This document shows, one piece after another, positions 49,486-61,275 of a stretch of DNA of 64,000 nt. The position numbers and the translations under genes are program-made. The stretch is from Prinia subflava (taxonomy: Eukaryota > Chordata > Aves > Passeriformes > Cisticolidae). Within the stretch, counting starts at the first letter, position 1. Every line of letters starts with the position of its first letter. The notes under the pieces were generated by a model, which saw nothing but the letters and a program-made list of their open reading frames with translations, made no database searches and had not been told where the DNA came from. The stretch covers positions 89,512,140-89,576,139 of the forward strand of contig NC_086247.1 in NCBI RefSeq assembly GCF_021018805.1. Direction: 5' to 3'.

Positions 49486-49575
49486 TGCTGCCTGCATCCC
49501 AGCACTGCTGCCTGCATCCCAGCACTGCTGCCTGCATCCCAGCACTGCTGCCTGCATCCCAGCACTGCTGCCTGC
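49486..49575. repeat. 20-bp tandem repeat, about 4.3 units
   Basis: The unit ctgcctgcatcccagcactg repeats four times with no mismatches inside the array, followed by a partial unit. The perfect identity suggests recent expansion. Confidence 0.95.
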
Positions 49576-50235
49576 TCCTGTGGGTGCTGCTGGTATGAGG
49601 TGAGATGCCTTTCAAGCACAAGCTGGACATGACAGGAGGGCAAAGGCCAACTGCTCTTTTCAGGCGTAGGGCTCCAGTTGCTGTTTCTGGAAACAGAAAA
49701 TGCTCAGCAACTCGACTTTCAAACCACACACACAACTCACTACTGTTCAGCCGTCAAAGGACAATATGCAATTACCTGTTTCCAGCTTTTACATGTGAAA
49801 AATGCCACAGATTTCCACTTTCTCCCTCTTAGCCCTAAATCACCTGCCAAGCACTCACCCTTCAAGCAGGAACAAGCTGCATGTCGGCTGCAGCTTGCGT
49901 AAGAGACAAACTAAAAGCCACCCAACACCACAATGTATACACATTTCCATGGGCAGGCTCTGTGTTCCTGCCCTGTGGTTGTTTTCTTTACCTGCTGGGC
50001 AAGGGGTGGTATCTTTCTGCAGGGTAAGAGTTACCTTCCCTTATACCTGAATTGGTAGTAATAAAGCTTTAGCCAACAGTGTTGCTTTTCCCTTCCTCCC
50101 CCATCCCCCCCTTTTGAATCCCAGTTTTTAGGTCACTGCTACAGTAAAGAAAATAAAAGTTCTTGTGAATAGGCAAAACTTACCCTAGAAAGGACTTTCA
50201 AGTTGGTTCTGATAGCTTTAGCTTTCATCAGGCCG

Positions 50236-50580
50236 ATTGCTATGCCTGGCCTCAGTGCTTAAGTTTGAAAGAATGGCGCACAAGTCCTGTGAGGCGCTGC
50301 TGAGGGAATTGGGGGGATTTAGCCTAGAGAAAAGGAGGCTCAGGGGTGACCTTATTCTCCACAACTGCCTGAAAGGAGGACTGGGCAGGGGGAGGGGGGG
50401 AAGTTGGTCTCTCATCCCAGGTAAGAAGTGGCAGGACTAGGAAATGGCCTCACGTTGGTGTCAGGTTTAGACTGGATGTTAGGAAAAAAAGAGTTACTGG
50501 AGAGGGCTGTCAAGCCCTTCCAATTGGAAGAGGCTGCCCATGTGTGTGTTAGGATCACTGCCCCTGGCAGGATTCAAAAA
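50236..50580 (+). mobile_element. CR1 LINE fragment, 3' part of ORF2
   Basis: Contains cacaagtcctgtgaggcgct, then ctcaggggtgaccttattct, then tttagactggatgttagg, in the usual CR1 order on the + strand, with degenerate insertions in between. No intact frame. Confidence 0.85.
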
Positions 50581-51089
50581 ATGCAACTGAGCAAGGACTC
50601 TACCTCAAAAATAAATGAAAAGTTAGTGACCTCATTCTGGAGACGTAATGGACAGCAAAATGTCATTCTGCAGCTATTACACAGGAGATCTAGTACTGAA
50701 TCATCATTCCAAACACAAATTGAAATGCATGCACAATACAGTCATACACAGAAGAACACGACTTGTCAAACAAAACTGTTGCAGCATATGAACACATTGA
50801 TGATTATGGTTATTACACCTGGAGACAAGAGCGATTAACCAAACTCCCAAACATTTCTGCTGTCAAACAAGCCACTGTCCAAAACTGAAGGCAGAGCGAA
50901 AACTTCAGCCACTGAGTGGCATTTTAGGCCTACGAGAGGAACACACAAAAACTGTAATTGAAGAGTTCCAAACTCTGCCTTAGATTTCAGTAAAACATAA
51001 TTATTGATTATAGTAATTTCCTGAGATACTAATAACATGAGAATAAATGAATCATCAAAGTGATATAGTCATGCAAAATATTAGGTTTC

Positions 51090-51095
51090 TTTATT
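51090..51095 (-). terminator. FAM8A1: candidate distal poly(A) signal of FAM8A1
   Basis: AATAAA on the - strand about 990 nt after the stop codon. It is the first AATAAA after the proximal one, so the 3' UTR may extend to about 51070. Confidence 0.4.
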
Positions 51096-52019
51096 CCGTA
51101 TTTAAGTTATTCTGAATATACAAACAATTAGCCAGAATGATAGTGACAATAACCAGTATTTGTACTTCTGCAGATTTACACCCATAACACATTTCAGCTA
51201 ATGTTTTCTGCATGCTCCTGGAACACATTCACTTCTGCTCTGCATTATATGCAAGGAATAGACAAGTGCTTTCACTCCAAACAGAAGCAAGAAAGTTACC
51301 TTTCATTAGCATGGTCTGTACTGCTGCTGGCTCCAGAATTATTTACACACACCAGATCACTAACACTGCAGTGTAACATACCCCTCCCAGAGGAAAAAGC
51401 AGCTATCGTTTCACTTCTTCATTAGCTTGGACAAGTGAAGGAAGTGACAATGCTTGAGACAATCATGCAAAAGAACTTTTCACATCAGTGTTGTGAGAAA
51501 ATACTTAAAAGGTGAGGGAATATGATCTGTGAAGCAATAATAAAAGACACCTATAACCACTGCTGATCTCTCTGCATACATGGCAATTTCATTAACATCA
51601 TTTGCCTTGCTGTCTAATACTGCAGGTCTCTTTCCCCTTATCTTTTGACAGGCAGCTGTCTGGAAAAGAATTTCATTTTCTAGTTACCTGCCAACAACAT
51701 CCAAAACTTTAGGAACAAAATTTCTTTCACAGTTGCATATTCCTAGGGATCTGCTTTCCACAGACTGACAAACAGAACAGCTCCTTTTTGCAGTTAAAGC
51801 AGACGGTTTTTGTCCCATCAGTCAGAGGTTAATACTCCTGGATTTAATACGTATTTTCTCTCCCAAACTTCTTTGGCGTCTATGAAAACTCCAACACTTC
51901 AAAGGTAGTTGCTGGCATCATACAGGAACCATACATTTTCTTTAGCTTCTGAATCAGTTCCTATTTAATTAGGGCAAAAGATTCCAACAGACACCTCAAT
52001 TTCAGTTCTGGGGTAGGTC

Positions 52020-52025
52020 TTTATT
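52020..52025 (-). terminator. FAM8A1: candidate proximal poly(A) signal of FAM8A1
   Basis: AATAAA on the - strand 56 nt after the stop codon. It is close for a 3' UTR. A second AATAAA at 51090-51095 (-) would give a 3' UTR of about 1 kb and is equally plausible. Confidence 0.45.
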
Positions 52026-52080
52026 CACTGGGGTTTGGCGGGGATGTTCAGAACCAGTCCAGAGATCTCATTTTTTGGTA

Positions 52081-52225
52081 TCATCTGACTCCATTTCTTC
52101 TGACCACAATAGTTCCTGCTACAATATCATAGGCTGTTCTGTTATGCTGGAAAAACAGCAGTGTAATGAAGGCAGGAAAAAATGATGCAATAGAAAAATT
52201 CTTGATCAAAGCTCGTACTGTGGAC
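52081..52225 (-). CDS. FAM8A1: FAM8A1 exon 5 (terminal coding)
   Basis: Reads STVRALIKNFSIASFFPAFI, TLLFFQHNRTAYDIVAGTIV and VRRNGVR, with stop TGA at 52083-52081. It has the last membrane span and the conserved RTAYDIVAGT motif of RDD proteins. Confidence 0.97.
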
Positions 52226-55200
52226 CTGAAATCAGAACAGAACATTCAGTGCCCTACTTGCACTTCTCTGCTTACTTTAGTAGTTAACTTCCAAGTTTAG
52301 CGGCCAAGTTTTGCACAGCACAAAAGCTAAGCCCTAGAGGAGATTTAACCACCTACCCTGAAAAACACTCCCTGTGACTGAATAATTACCATTTTATTCT
52401 TAGATCACAGAACCTGGCAATACGACAATCTGCTGCAGTCTGATTACTGCAAAGGCCAACAACAGAGCAATGGTGAACTCCCTCCCAAATCCCACGCTTT
52501 GGCCACTGTTAAGCTGAGTGCCACGTGACCGAGCCAGGAGCACTTACGTTGTCATACTGACGTTGGACGAGGGAATGACTAACACGCGGCTCGGTGCAAT
52601 GAGCACGGATGTTTCACACGTCACTACTCGCAGTCCAAGCAAGAATTTCCCGGGCGTTGCTCCACCTGCTCCCCAGATACAGATTATCTGTAAAAGAAAG
52701 GTTATTTCAATTCCACACACCACCGTGCTGTTGACAGGTCTCACAAACTTGGTTATGCTCAGAACTATGTGACCGTTGTAAGCCTCAACATAATCCAAAA
52801 TACCGTAAAGAGGATTTACTTTATTGGCCAATGATAACATTATTTTTTTAAAGCGTTTCTTCAACAATGCACAACTATTAATTACAGGAGTTAATGTTTA
52901 TGAGTAGTTACCTCATAAAAGCAGACTAATAACCTGTAGATGAGAGCTACTATCATCATTTTCTGCAGATCTTCCATGGATGTATCTTCATCTATTTCTT
53001 CTATGATGTAATGCATTGCAAATTTAGAGATGTCCCTGTACAAAATAAAACTGAACTTTAAAACCGTCCTTCTCCCAATACCAGTGTTACCCCTTTAACA
53101 CCAGAATTCACTCCCTCTGTTCTGCTTTTATAAGAGAACAAAAGCTCCTTGCCCTCTCTGATACTAAACAAGCCATTAAAATTCAGAACACTCAGTTTCA
53201 TTCTGAGTTGCTGCCTAGTTTGTTTTGTCTTCTTCATTAAGAAAATATCGTTCTTCATTACCCCTTTTGCACAATGGTGTCCCTGGGTACTGAGCTGCAG
53301 AATTGTTCTGAAAATTCTCACACTTCTTGGGAGGTAAACAGATTCTGCACATAATCATCTAACTTGATATAAATGGAAGGCATCCAAGTCTCCAAGTATC
53401 TTCTTACACAACACTCAAGGAAAAAGAAAAGGGCACCCTTTACGAATGCAAGGGAGAAGTTGGCAGTCTCCCGAAGGAATCAGGGGAGCCCTGTATGCTC
53501 CTCTGCATGATCAGGGTTCTCATCAGGGTTCCTCATTCTTTACTGCTCACCATACTTGTCTGGAGGCACCTTGGTATGCAACAGGAGGATTTAAACATAA
53601 AGCAATTGAAACCTTATGGTTTTTAACCTAACAGAGCTATGTGAAGCATCTGTTTAGAATTAATGGCATATTTTCACAAGATAAACTCCATAGGTTTAAC
53701 TTTCTTATCTGATACCTGGAATGGATATACCTGTAACATACTAAGGCAAGAATTTTTCACTCGTGTGCATCTAATTAAGGCTCACACAGAGCTGTGCACT
53801 CCCACTTTGAAACAGTCCATCTAATATTTGTGCTACTTGCTCTCCTCTTTATTCAGACTTAAGGACAGAAAAAAACCCAAAACAAGCCAGGAATTAAAAA
53901 AACTGTGTAGCACAACTTGCATTTTGCTTCAGTACAGCTTTGGCCTGAAATGTCTTTCTTGAGCCTGTGAGGACCTATGGTTTTCATGACAATTCAGCCT
54001 AACCCCAAGCATACCACGTTTCTCAAGCAGAAAATCCCCCAGAACATTTCTCTGAAGTTCCCTGTAAGCAACTGTCTCGCAAAACTATTAACATTGAAAA
54101 TGCTCTAAATTACTCTTTCAACACTTTACAGCAGCAATACACACATAGTTGTTCCCTATCCTTCCAATACTTCTCTTTTTATCATTTTCCACCTACCAAA
54201 GGCAAAATGGAAACAGAAGCTGTCGGGTTACAGGTGGTGAGGTCTGGCCACTAAATAGAAATGAACCTTTGGCATTTTAATTGCTGCTTATCTGAACAAA
54301 ACCCAATCTCTTAATCAGACTGAAATATTTGATTAGACCAACCCAAAGCAGAATAACTACTTAAGGAGTAAGATATCTACAGTTAAAGAAGCAGTTAAAA
54401 AGGGAAGTGTTTGAGGTAAATTACTACATCTGTGTACAAAAATGTGAAATTATGAATCTTTCAGTCTAGTGTATGGTTGACACACACAATGCTTACTTGC
54501 ACTTTTTAAGAAACCAAATTTACACCCAGTGAAGCCTGCAGTGTGGCAGCATTCCTAGCACATACATATCTGATCTGCTTGATCAGATTTTTTTTTGTAG
54601 GGGTTAGCATTGCTTAGGTCAAAATCTAAAACACAGCACCACAGAAGATGCTGTACAGAAAATTAACTTCATCCCAGTGAGATCTAGGACATTTTTAAAG
54701 GCCATTTAAAAATTTTGTCAATGTTTTTTTCTTTTAAAATTATAAAGGACTTTTTAATAATCTCGCTATTGCCTCCCCCTCATAAATGTGCAAGTCTAAT
54801 CTTTCCTAAGTAGGGAGTTTGTGAGCCTATAGACCTGTACAAATTCTGTGTTTCCCCAAACAGCTTACCCCAAATCAGGATGTATTTACAAGGAACTTAG
54901 CCTGGTGGTGCTTTTCCTCACCTCTGTCAGTTATTTAATGATATCATATGCGTAAACATACCATAAATACAACCTCAAAGAGCATGAAAAGCTTTAAGCT
55001 GTACGTAACAAAGCTTTAAACTGTTCAACTTACTTTATTCCACTGAGGTGCATAATACTTAAAATGATGGTTGCCTTTATGAAGAACAGAATAAAAAAAT
55101 CCACCATCTCTGCTATGAACCTGTGTGCCAGTGAAGGGATAAGGAACTCCCGACCTGCAACAGAAATAGTTCACATTACCTAGATTTTACTGCACTAACA

Positions 55201-58200
55201 CAAAGTTAACACTAACATCTAAAGCACAACCCACATTAAGCTCTCTGCAAGAACAAAATCAAGAGCTCTGCTCAGATATTCTTTCAGAAAATTTCTAAAA
55301 ACGTATGCATAACAAGTAATCTGAATTCTTTAACTTGAATTAGAAGTTTCTTTCAGAACTTTAACTCCTTCAGAACTGAGTCCCTCATAATTAGGATCAC
55401 AGGCAAAATCATACCCAACTAAAGATCTGAAGTACATTGAAGATGCATCAGGTTTTGTGTTCTTTTCTTTAGAACAACCTCATAGAGAACAGACTTATGT
55501 AAATCTGAGAGGTCAGATTAAAAAGAAAATTAGACTTCTCATAACTTTTCTATTCCTCAGCACCAAGGCTCACGTGTATACCAAATACCAGTTCTCAGAG
55601 TAAAACACAGCCTGTTTTATCTGCACTCAAATACAAACAGGAATGGATGAAAATATCAGTCATATCTGAAAAACATTTCTACAGACTACAGCATACTGCT
55701 CTACCCCCAGCCACAGAACATAACTCATTTCCCCTATTTCATCTGCCACGTGCAAAAGGGCACAAAGTAAGCAGTCACAAGCTTTTGTTGCTCAGGTGAT
55801 TTAAGCAGATAAAACATTAAAGAGTGTCTTAGAAAGTTTCCAAGAAACAGTGTTGCAAAAATAATTTCATCTTAACCAGCTACTCCTCTATTTCCCAAAG
55901 GACAAACATGACTCTCACATGAAACCTGCAATGACTCACATCAAAACTTCACTTAGAAATGCCCTTCTGCTACCAGATGGAACCTGTGGAAAACAATGAC
56001 TGCTTGTGTTACTGTTTCTGAGATTACTTATCCCCTCACAGAGAAAGAACGAGCAGGGATTCCACACAAAACAGCACGGAAAATCACACCACCCTCTAGT
56101 CTCAAAAAACATCATCAAGTTTTATTTAGAATAAGGCTCCCCATTTGTTTAGAATAAACTTCTGAGACTGATGCTGCCAGCCATGGCCCCGTGAGCTGTG
56201 AGAGCCAAGCCAAAAGTCCACAGCACTCTTAAATGGGGTAAGGAGAATGTGCTGGTTTTGCACAGAAGCGATTTTTTCAAGAAAGTTATAGCAAGACCCA
56301 TCAGTGACTAGGTTTGAATACTGACATCTGGTAAAGCCACTAGAAAGGTGACACACCTCTGTGAAAACATAGGTTAAAAATCAGGGAAAATCCTGAGAAG
56401 ACCTCTTTTCTTCATCTGGAAAAAGGTACCGGGGCCGGCAGGGCTGGGAATCAGGCAGGGATCAGGTAAGAACCAGCTCTTATTTACCATACGTGGGTTA
56501 CATACAGCTCCTTCTCACACCTGCTGCACTGATCACTCTGCATGGATAGTATTGAGCAGCCTGATTTTAGGTAGCAGGGGGGCTACCAGGACAGCTCCTG
56601 TGAGAAGCTGCTGGAAGCTTCCACCATGTCCAACAGAGCCAATGGATGATGGCTCTAAAGATGGACATGCTGCTGGCCAAAACTGAGCCACTGAGGGAGG
56701 CTGGTAATGCCTCTGTGATGACATATTTAAGAAGAAAATCAAAACAAAGTCACGGCTTTTGCTTCTAGTCAGACAAGAGGAGGAGATGAGAACATGTGAG
56801 GGAAACAACATGGCAACACCAAAGTCAGTGGAGAAGGAGGGGGAGGAGATGCTCCAGGCCCCAGAGCCGAGGTTCCTCTGCAGGCCGTGGTGAGACCATG
56901 GTGAAGCAGCTGTGACCCTGCAGCCCATGGGGATCCACAGGGGATGCAGAGATCCATCCACAGCCTGTGAGGATCCAAGCAGCATGTAGGTGCACCCACA
57001 GCCTGTGGGGATCCACAGGGGATGCAAAGATCCATCCACAGCCTGTGGGGATCCATGGGGGATGCAGAGATCAATCCACAGCCCATGGGGATCCATGTGG
57101 GATGCAGAGATCCATCCACAGCCAGTGAGGGAGGTGCCCATGCCAGAGGGGATGGATGCCTGGAGGAGGCTGTGATCCAGTGGGAGACTCAGTGGAGAGA
57201 GGGGGCCCTGCTTCCAGGCCGGAGCAGCCTGTCCTTGGAGGACTGCACACCGTGGAAGAGTGACCCATGCCACAGCAGTTTCGGGAGGACTGTGTGCCCA
57301 TGGGGGAGACTCATGTTTGCACCAGGTGTGGTAGGGCTGCTGCTCGTGAGAGTGGACCCACGCTGGAGAAGTTCAAGGAGAACTGTCTCCCGTGGGAGGG
57401 ACCCCACGGCCTCACAGGGGAAGGATCTTCTCCCTGAGCAGCGGAAGAAAATTGCAGTGATGAACTGACCAAACCCCCCATGCCCCATCTCCCTGCACTG
57501 CCAGTGGGAAGGAGGGAGGGGCTGGGGAGGAAATGGTGTTTTAAGGGCTTATTTTACTTCTCTTTATACTCCTCTGATTCTGTTAGTAATAAATTTCACT
57601 TTATAACTAAAGTTGAGCCTGTTTTGCTCTTGAAATACTCCTCCTGGTCCTTATCTCACTCATGAAGCCTTCATTAACTTTTTTTTCATTTTCCTTCCTT
57701 TGCCAAGCTGTCGCTGGTGGGTGTCTGGCACTGGGCCAGTGTCAAACCATGACATGTATAACACTGAAGTGGATTCCACTGGCATTGCCAAAGCCTGTCC
57801 AAGGTGTCTGTTAAATTCTAATTAGAGATTCTTCAACTAAGGCAGGAGGGAACATAGCCAGTCTCCCAATCCTGGCTTGAGCACACAGTGCCAGGTGAAA
57901 GCTTTCATTTGCTCTGTTAAAAGCAGCATGCTTGTTGAAGCTGGTGGCAGAGACTGATTTATTCACCATTGAATAAGTTAAATTAAATGACTTCATAAAG
58001 AAAAAGCTACATGAGGCCAGGAAAATAAGTATTCAAATTATGTTTAACTCCATCACATTACAAAGCCTTGGCAACACTTAAGACTCTGGCAGATTTACAT
58101 TGCAGTGATTCAAGATGTTCCTTATATCAGAAATCCACTCTTTTTAAAGTAATAGTAAGGGTTACTATTTATCCAGCAAGAACAGCCAAATGCAACATCC

Positions 58201-60483
58201 ATCCAGGTCAAAGTCTAGGATCTTGCATCCACATATTGTTTAACAGGGGTTGGCACCAGTCAGCCAGAGGGCGGCTGGGGCCTGGCTGCACCTTTTGCCC
58301 TGCTGTTCCCGGTGGATGAGCAGTAATCTCCTGCAGTAAAGCAGGGAGGCACCAGGCAAGGAAGTGTCTTAAATCACAGTGACTGTCCACAAAGAGCCAC
58401 TGCCCAGGGTGCTGTTAAATACTGCTGCTGTGGCACACACTTGCAGGCACACTGAAGTGGCAGGCGCAGTTAACAATCCCACTTTTTGACATCCCAGTTT
58501 AAAATCTGCAACATTAACATAAGCTGTCACTTATTTCAGCTTACATAAGCACATGGGCTGTAAACTGCACTGGCACAGGGACAGATACATGACCTGCCCT
58601 GCCTCGCCTGCTGTGTGGGCAATAATCTACAGCAGGGAAGAAGCCATAATCACTTTAGCTCTTCCAGATATATCCATCTGCAATGTGATGCCAAAGCATC
58701 AGAACAACAGTCTTTGTTTATGAAGTACTGTATCACTGTTTCACATACCTCAAGAAGGCCAAGTGTTTTGCAATGGCATGCAATATTCAGAATAACCATG
58801 TTCAGTAGCATAAAATGCTATTCATGCCCTAAATTACCTTTAGCATATGGAATTAGCTCTAAAAAAACAGGTAAAAATCCAAGAATCATTTCAGTCTAGC
58901 CTCTGTCCAACCCTCCCTTTAATGACTGGCACTTATAGTTCATAAGCAAACTATAACAGAATCAGGGCATAATTACAGAAAACACTATTTTGTGTTCTAA
59001 CCATGTTAAACAACATCTGCTTAAAAATGTAAGAAAGAAGGTCAGAAGCTAGGCTTCCTTCCCCTGAAAATAAGCAAAAATATCTTCCACACACATACAG
59101 CCAATAAGCTTATAAATAATGTCACAGATCAGCAATGTCATTTCTCGTCCTGCAGAGAGAAACGAGCTCTGGCTTTTTTCCAAAGTCTGTCAGCAGTGCT
59201 CTCCTCCACAATTTCCTACCATTGCTCACAGTGGTACGAACATTCAAGGAATGTGACCTGGGTACTCCTTGACTCGTGAGTTGTTGCTGCTCCAGGTTTC
59301 ACCACTGACGTGATCAGAGTTTGCTTTACTCCTGAACAAATATAAACAGAAGGCCTGCTGTGCACTGCCTTCAATGTTTACAGCTGCAACAGACGTTTGT
59401 TTATCTCGGGCCCCACTGCCTAAGCTTGTTCAATGTCAGAATGTTTTCACTTCTCTGCTTCGATTAGACCAAATGATTTTATTTGAGTGCCAAGAGCCCA
59501 CTAAAACAGGCAAAGTTAGTTTAGGTTTCATCATCCAAACAGGCTACTTATAAAGCTAGATGCATTACAAGCCTGTGACCACAAGTATAAGTTCCATTCG
59601 AAAAAAACCCAACTCCTTCGTATGCATGAAAACATCTTTACAAGCTCTGAAGCTGTAAGCTGTATATGCAAGTCAATCTCCCAAACCAGCTTATGCACCA
59701 GGTTCTGGATTTACAACCTGGTTATTAGGGCTGTATTCAGGGCTGTCACCCTGTATTCAGAGTTGTTTATGGACCAAGTTCTGGACTTGCGACCTCGCTA
59801 TTCGGGCTGTCACGCTGTGTCACAAGGCACAGCCACACGCTCGGGGCCGCAGCCAACGGAAGCGCGGCGACTCCCAACGTCGCACACGCCCGGCTTCCCT
59901 CTCCGGATCCCGCTTCCCGGAGCTGCGGCTCTCACCAGGCTCCTCTTCCTCCCCAGGCCGTGCAGCCCAGCTCCGGCCCCCACTCACCCGCCGGCCGCCC
60001 CGTGTCCCTGGAGGCGCCGCTGCTGCTGGTGCCGCCGGCGCCGCCGGAGGCCGCCCTGGGCAGGGGGGACACCGCGCCCGCCGCTCCCGGCCAGGCTGGG
60101 GTGGCAGCGGCGGGGGCGCGGGGCCCCGTTCCTGCGGAGGCGGTGTGCGCCGGCGGCGGAGCGAAGAGGTAGAAGGGGCTGTAGTAGGCAGCGGCGGCGG
60201 GCGGGGGCGGCTGCGCGGCGGCGGCTGCGGCGAGGAAGGCGGGTGGGCAGCCCTGCCAGCCCAGGTACCCGCAGTACGAGTCCCACAGCCACTGGTGTAC
60301 GCGCCGCGCGTACTCTGCCGCGCTCAGTGGCTTGGTCCCGCCGCCCTCCGGAGGGGAGCACGGCGGTGGTGCGGACGCGGCGTTGGCATTGGCGTTGTCT
60401 GCCTCCTCTCCGGCGGCGCTGCCGCCCTCCGCCATCGCCGCCGCCCCAGCGCCGGCCCGGCCGCGCTCCGCCGCCTCCTCCAT
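52081..60483 (-). CDS. FAM8A1: FAM8A1, RDD-family ER membrane protein (complete, 5 exons)
   Basis: FAM8A1 is a multi-pass ER protein that joins the HRD1 ubiquitin ligase and HERP in ER-associated degradation. Exons on the - strand: 60483-59988, 55154-55034, 53035-52912, 52687-52548 and 52225-52081; all phases agree, giving 1026 nt and 341 residues. Order: low-complexity Ala/Gly/Pro N-terminus; the conserved block EYARRVHQWLWDSYCGYLGW at about 58-77; then the RDD domain (about 168-337) with Arg177, Asp184 and Asp327, the TPGKFLLGLRVV motif, and hydrophobic spans near 184-202, 228-254 and 305-321. It ends RRNGVR. The mammalian protein is about 413 residues; the difference lies in the low-complexity N-terminal part. 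It is convergent with NUP153, as in human. Confidence 0.97.
52226..52547 (-). other. FAM8A1: FAM8A1 intron 4
   Basis: Short intron between exons 4 and 5; no feature seen. Confidence 0.85.
52548..52687 (-). CDS. FAM8A1: FAM8A1 exon 4
   Basis: Reads IICIWGAGGATPGKFLLGLR, VVTCETSVLIAPSRVLVIPS and SNVSMTT. It carries the Gly-x-Thr-x-Gly-Lys type motif of the RDD family. Ends in phase 2. Confidence 0.97.
52912..53035 (-). CDS. FAM8A1: FAM8A1 exon 3
   Basis: Reads DISKFAMHYIIEEIDEDTSM, EDLQKMMIVALIY and RLLVCFYE: a luminal or cytosolic acidic loop followed by a hydrophobic span. Near-identical to the mammalian protein. Ends in phase 0. Confidence 0.96.
53036..55033 (-). other. FAM8A1: FAM8A1 intron 2
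   Basis: 2.0-kb AT-rich intron; nothing recognisable. Confidence 0.8.
55034..55154 (-). CDS. FAM8A1: FAM8A1 exon 2
   Basis: Encodes REFLIPSLAHRFIAEMVDFF and ILFFIKATIILSIMHLSGI, the start of the RDD domain and first membrane span. Acceptor ttctgttgcag and donor gtaagttg on the - strand; phase 1 in, 2 out. Confidence 0.96.
56248..57754 (+). mobile_element. ERVL-like solo LTR with internal tandem repeat
   Basis: About 1.5 kb. It starts tgtgctggttttgcacag and ends caaaccatgaca, resembling the termini of abundant avian ERVL LTRs. Inside are catatttaag (TATA-like, 56722-56731), a body of ggatcca/cagcccatgg repeats, ggagggaccccac, and a poly(A) signal AATAAA at 57588-57593 followed by agttgagcctgttttgctct. 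No retroviral coding region is seen. No clear 5-bp target duplication, so it is probably old. Sense is opposite to FAM8A1. The family name is from memory of the pattern, not a search. Confidence 0.7.
56921..57118 (+). repeat. 40-bp tandem repeat inside the LTR, five units
   Basis: Five units of 38-40 bp begin cagcctgtggggatcc or cagcccatggggatcc and end in gatccatcca. They produce three overlapping open frames on the - strand that are repeat artefacts. Confidence 0.9.
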
Positions 60484-60720
60484 CGCGGCGGGCACTGAGC
60501 GATCACCGCGCGTGCGCCAGGGACGCGCCTCGCTTCTCCCACTTAGCGCGGAGGAGTGGGGGGGAGGAGCCTGGCGGGGAGAGCACAGCGCCAGGGCAGA
60601 AAGAGGCTTCCCCCCCGCCCCCGCCACGAGGTGGTATCGCCGAGCGCTGGGGCAGAGGCGGCTGCCCCGTCGTGCGCACGGAGCGGCGTCCAGAGGTTAG
60701 GAGGGTGCGCAAGTTCTGCG
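59840..60720 (-). promoter_or_regulatory. FAM8A1: CpG-island promoter of FAM8A1
   Basis: GC- and CpG-rich block covering exon 1 and about 240 bp upstream, with no TATA box. Transcription probably starts between about 60490 and 60700 on the - strand. Confidence 0.75.
59988..60483 (-). CDS. FAM8A1: FAM8A1 exon 1
   Basis: 166 codons in part, from MEEAAERGRAGAGAAA; a second in-frame ATG (MAEGGSAAGEE) at 60435 looks more like the mammalian MAEG start. Both have G at -3 and +4. I used the upstream one. Poly-Ala, Pro and Gly runs follow, around the conserved EYARRVHQWLW block. Ends in phase 1 at a gtgagtg donor. Confidence 0.9.
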
Positions 60721-60814
60721 TTTTTGTTTTCGTGTATTAATGTTCTAGCGGTTTGTGGTTTTTTCCTCCTCTATCTCCCTCTTTTCGTATTTTCCCCTGT
60801 TACATATCATGTTC

Positions 60815-60915
60815 GTCCTCTGAAAACAAAACAAAACAAAAAATCCCACACAAAAACCCAAAACCAACAAAACCAAACCCAACAAACAAAAAAACCCAGA
60901 ACAAAAGCCCCACAC
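60815..60915. repeat. A/C-rich low-complexity tract
   Basis: CAAAA- and CCAAA-type units directly before the CR1 copy at 60918. T/G-rich on the - strand. Confidence 0.85.
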
Positions 60916-60917
60916 TC

Positions 60918-61275
60918 CACAGAATCATGTAGTTTGGAAAAGACCTTTGTAATCGAGTCCAGCCTATGACTGAACGTGACCTTGTCAACGAGACCATGGC
61001 AGAGTGCCACCTCCGGGCTTTCCTTGAACACGTGCAGGGATGGTGACTCCACCACCTCCCGGGACTCCACCATCTCCGATGCCTCATCACCCTTTCCGTG
61101 AAGAAATTCTTCCTGATGTCCAAGCTGAAACTCCGGAGAAGAGGCCGATCCCCACCTGGCAACACTCTCCTTTCAGACAGGTACCGACAGCAACAATGTC
61201 ACCCCTGAGCCTCCTCCTCGCTGACCGCCCTCAGCTCCCTCAGCCGCTCCTCACAGGACTTGCTCCCCTCAAATG
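60918..61275 (-). mobile_element. CR1 LINE, 3' end, well preserved
   Basis: On the - strand it reads LDIRKNFFTERVMRH and, after a frame change, REVVESPSLHVFKE, then a tail with aaaggtcttttccaaactac and atgattctgtgg. It is one of the cleaner CR1 copies in the window and lies about 430 bp upstream of the FAM8A1 start codon, in the same orientation as the gene. Confidence 0.9.

Larger units (their letters stand above)
48961..52019. other. interval between convergent NUP153 and FAM8A1
   Basis: About 3 kb between the two 3' ends. It holds a 20-bp tandem repeat (49486-49575), a CR1 fragment (50236-50580) and otherwise AT-rich sequence. The part above about 51070 may be FAM8A1 3' UTR. Confidence 0.6.
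55155..59987 (-). other. FAM8A1: FAM8A1 intron 1
   Basis: 4.8-kb intron with an ERVL-like LTR (56248-57754) in the opposite orientation and an imperfect duplication at 59691-59820. The rest is AT-rich sequence with no gene seen. Confidence 0.85.

Noticed and set aside
56533..57301. Long - strand open frames with repeated LWIPTGCG and DGSLHP-like peptides
   Set aside because: They are translations of the 40-bp tandem repeat and neighbouring LTR sequence on the antisense strand.
59622..60740. 372-codon open frame on the + strand opposite FAM8A1 exon 1
   Set aside because: It is the shadow of a CpG-rich exon on the other strand. Its product is low-complexity Arg/Pro/Ala, and the - strand has the conserved FAM8A1 sequence.
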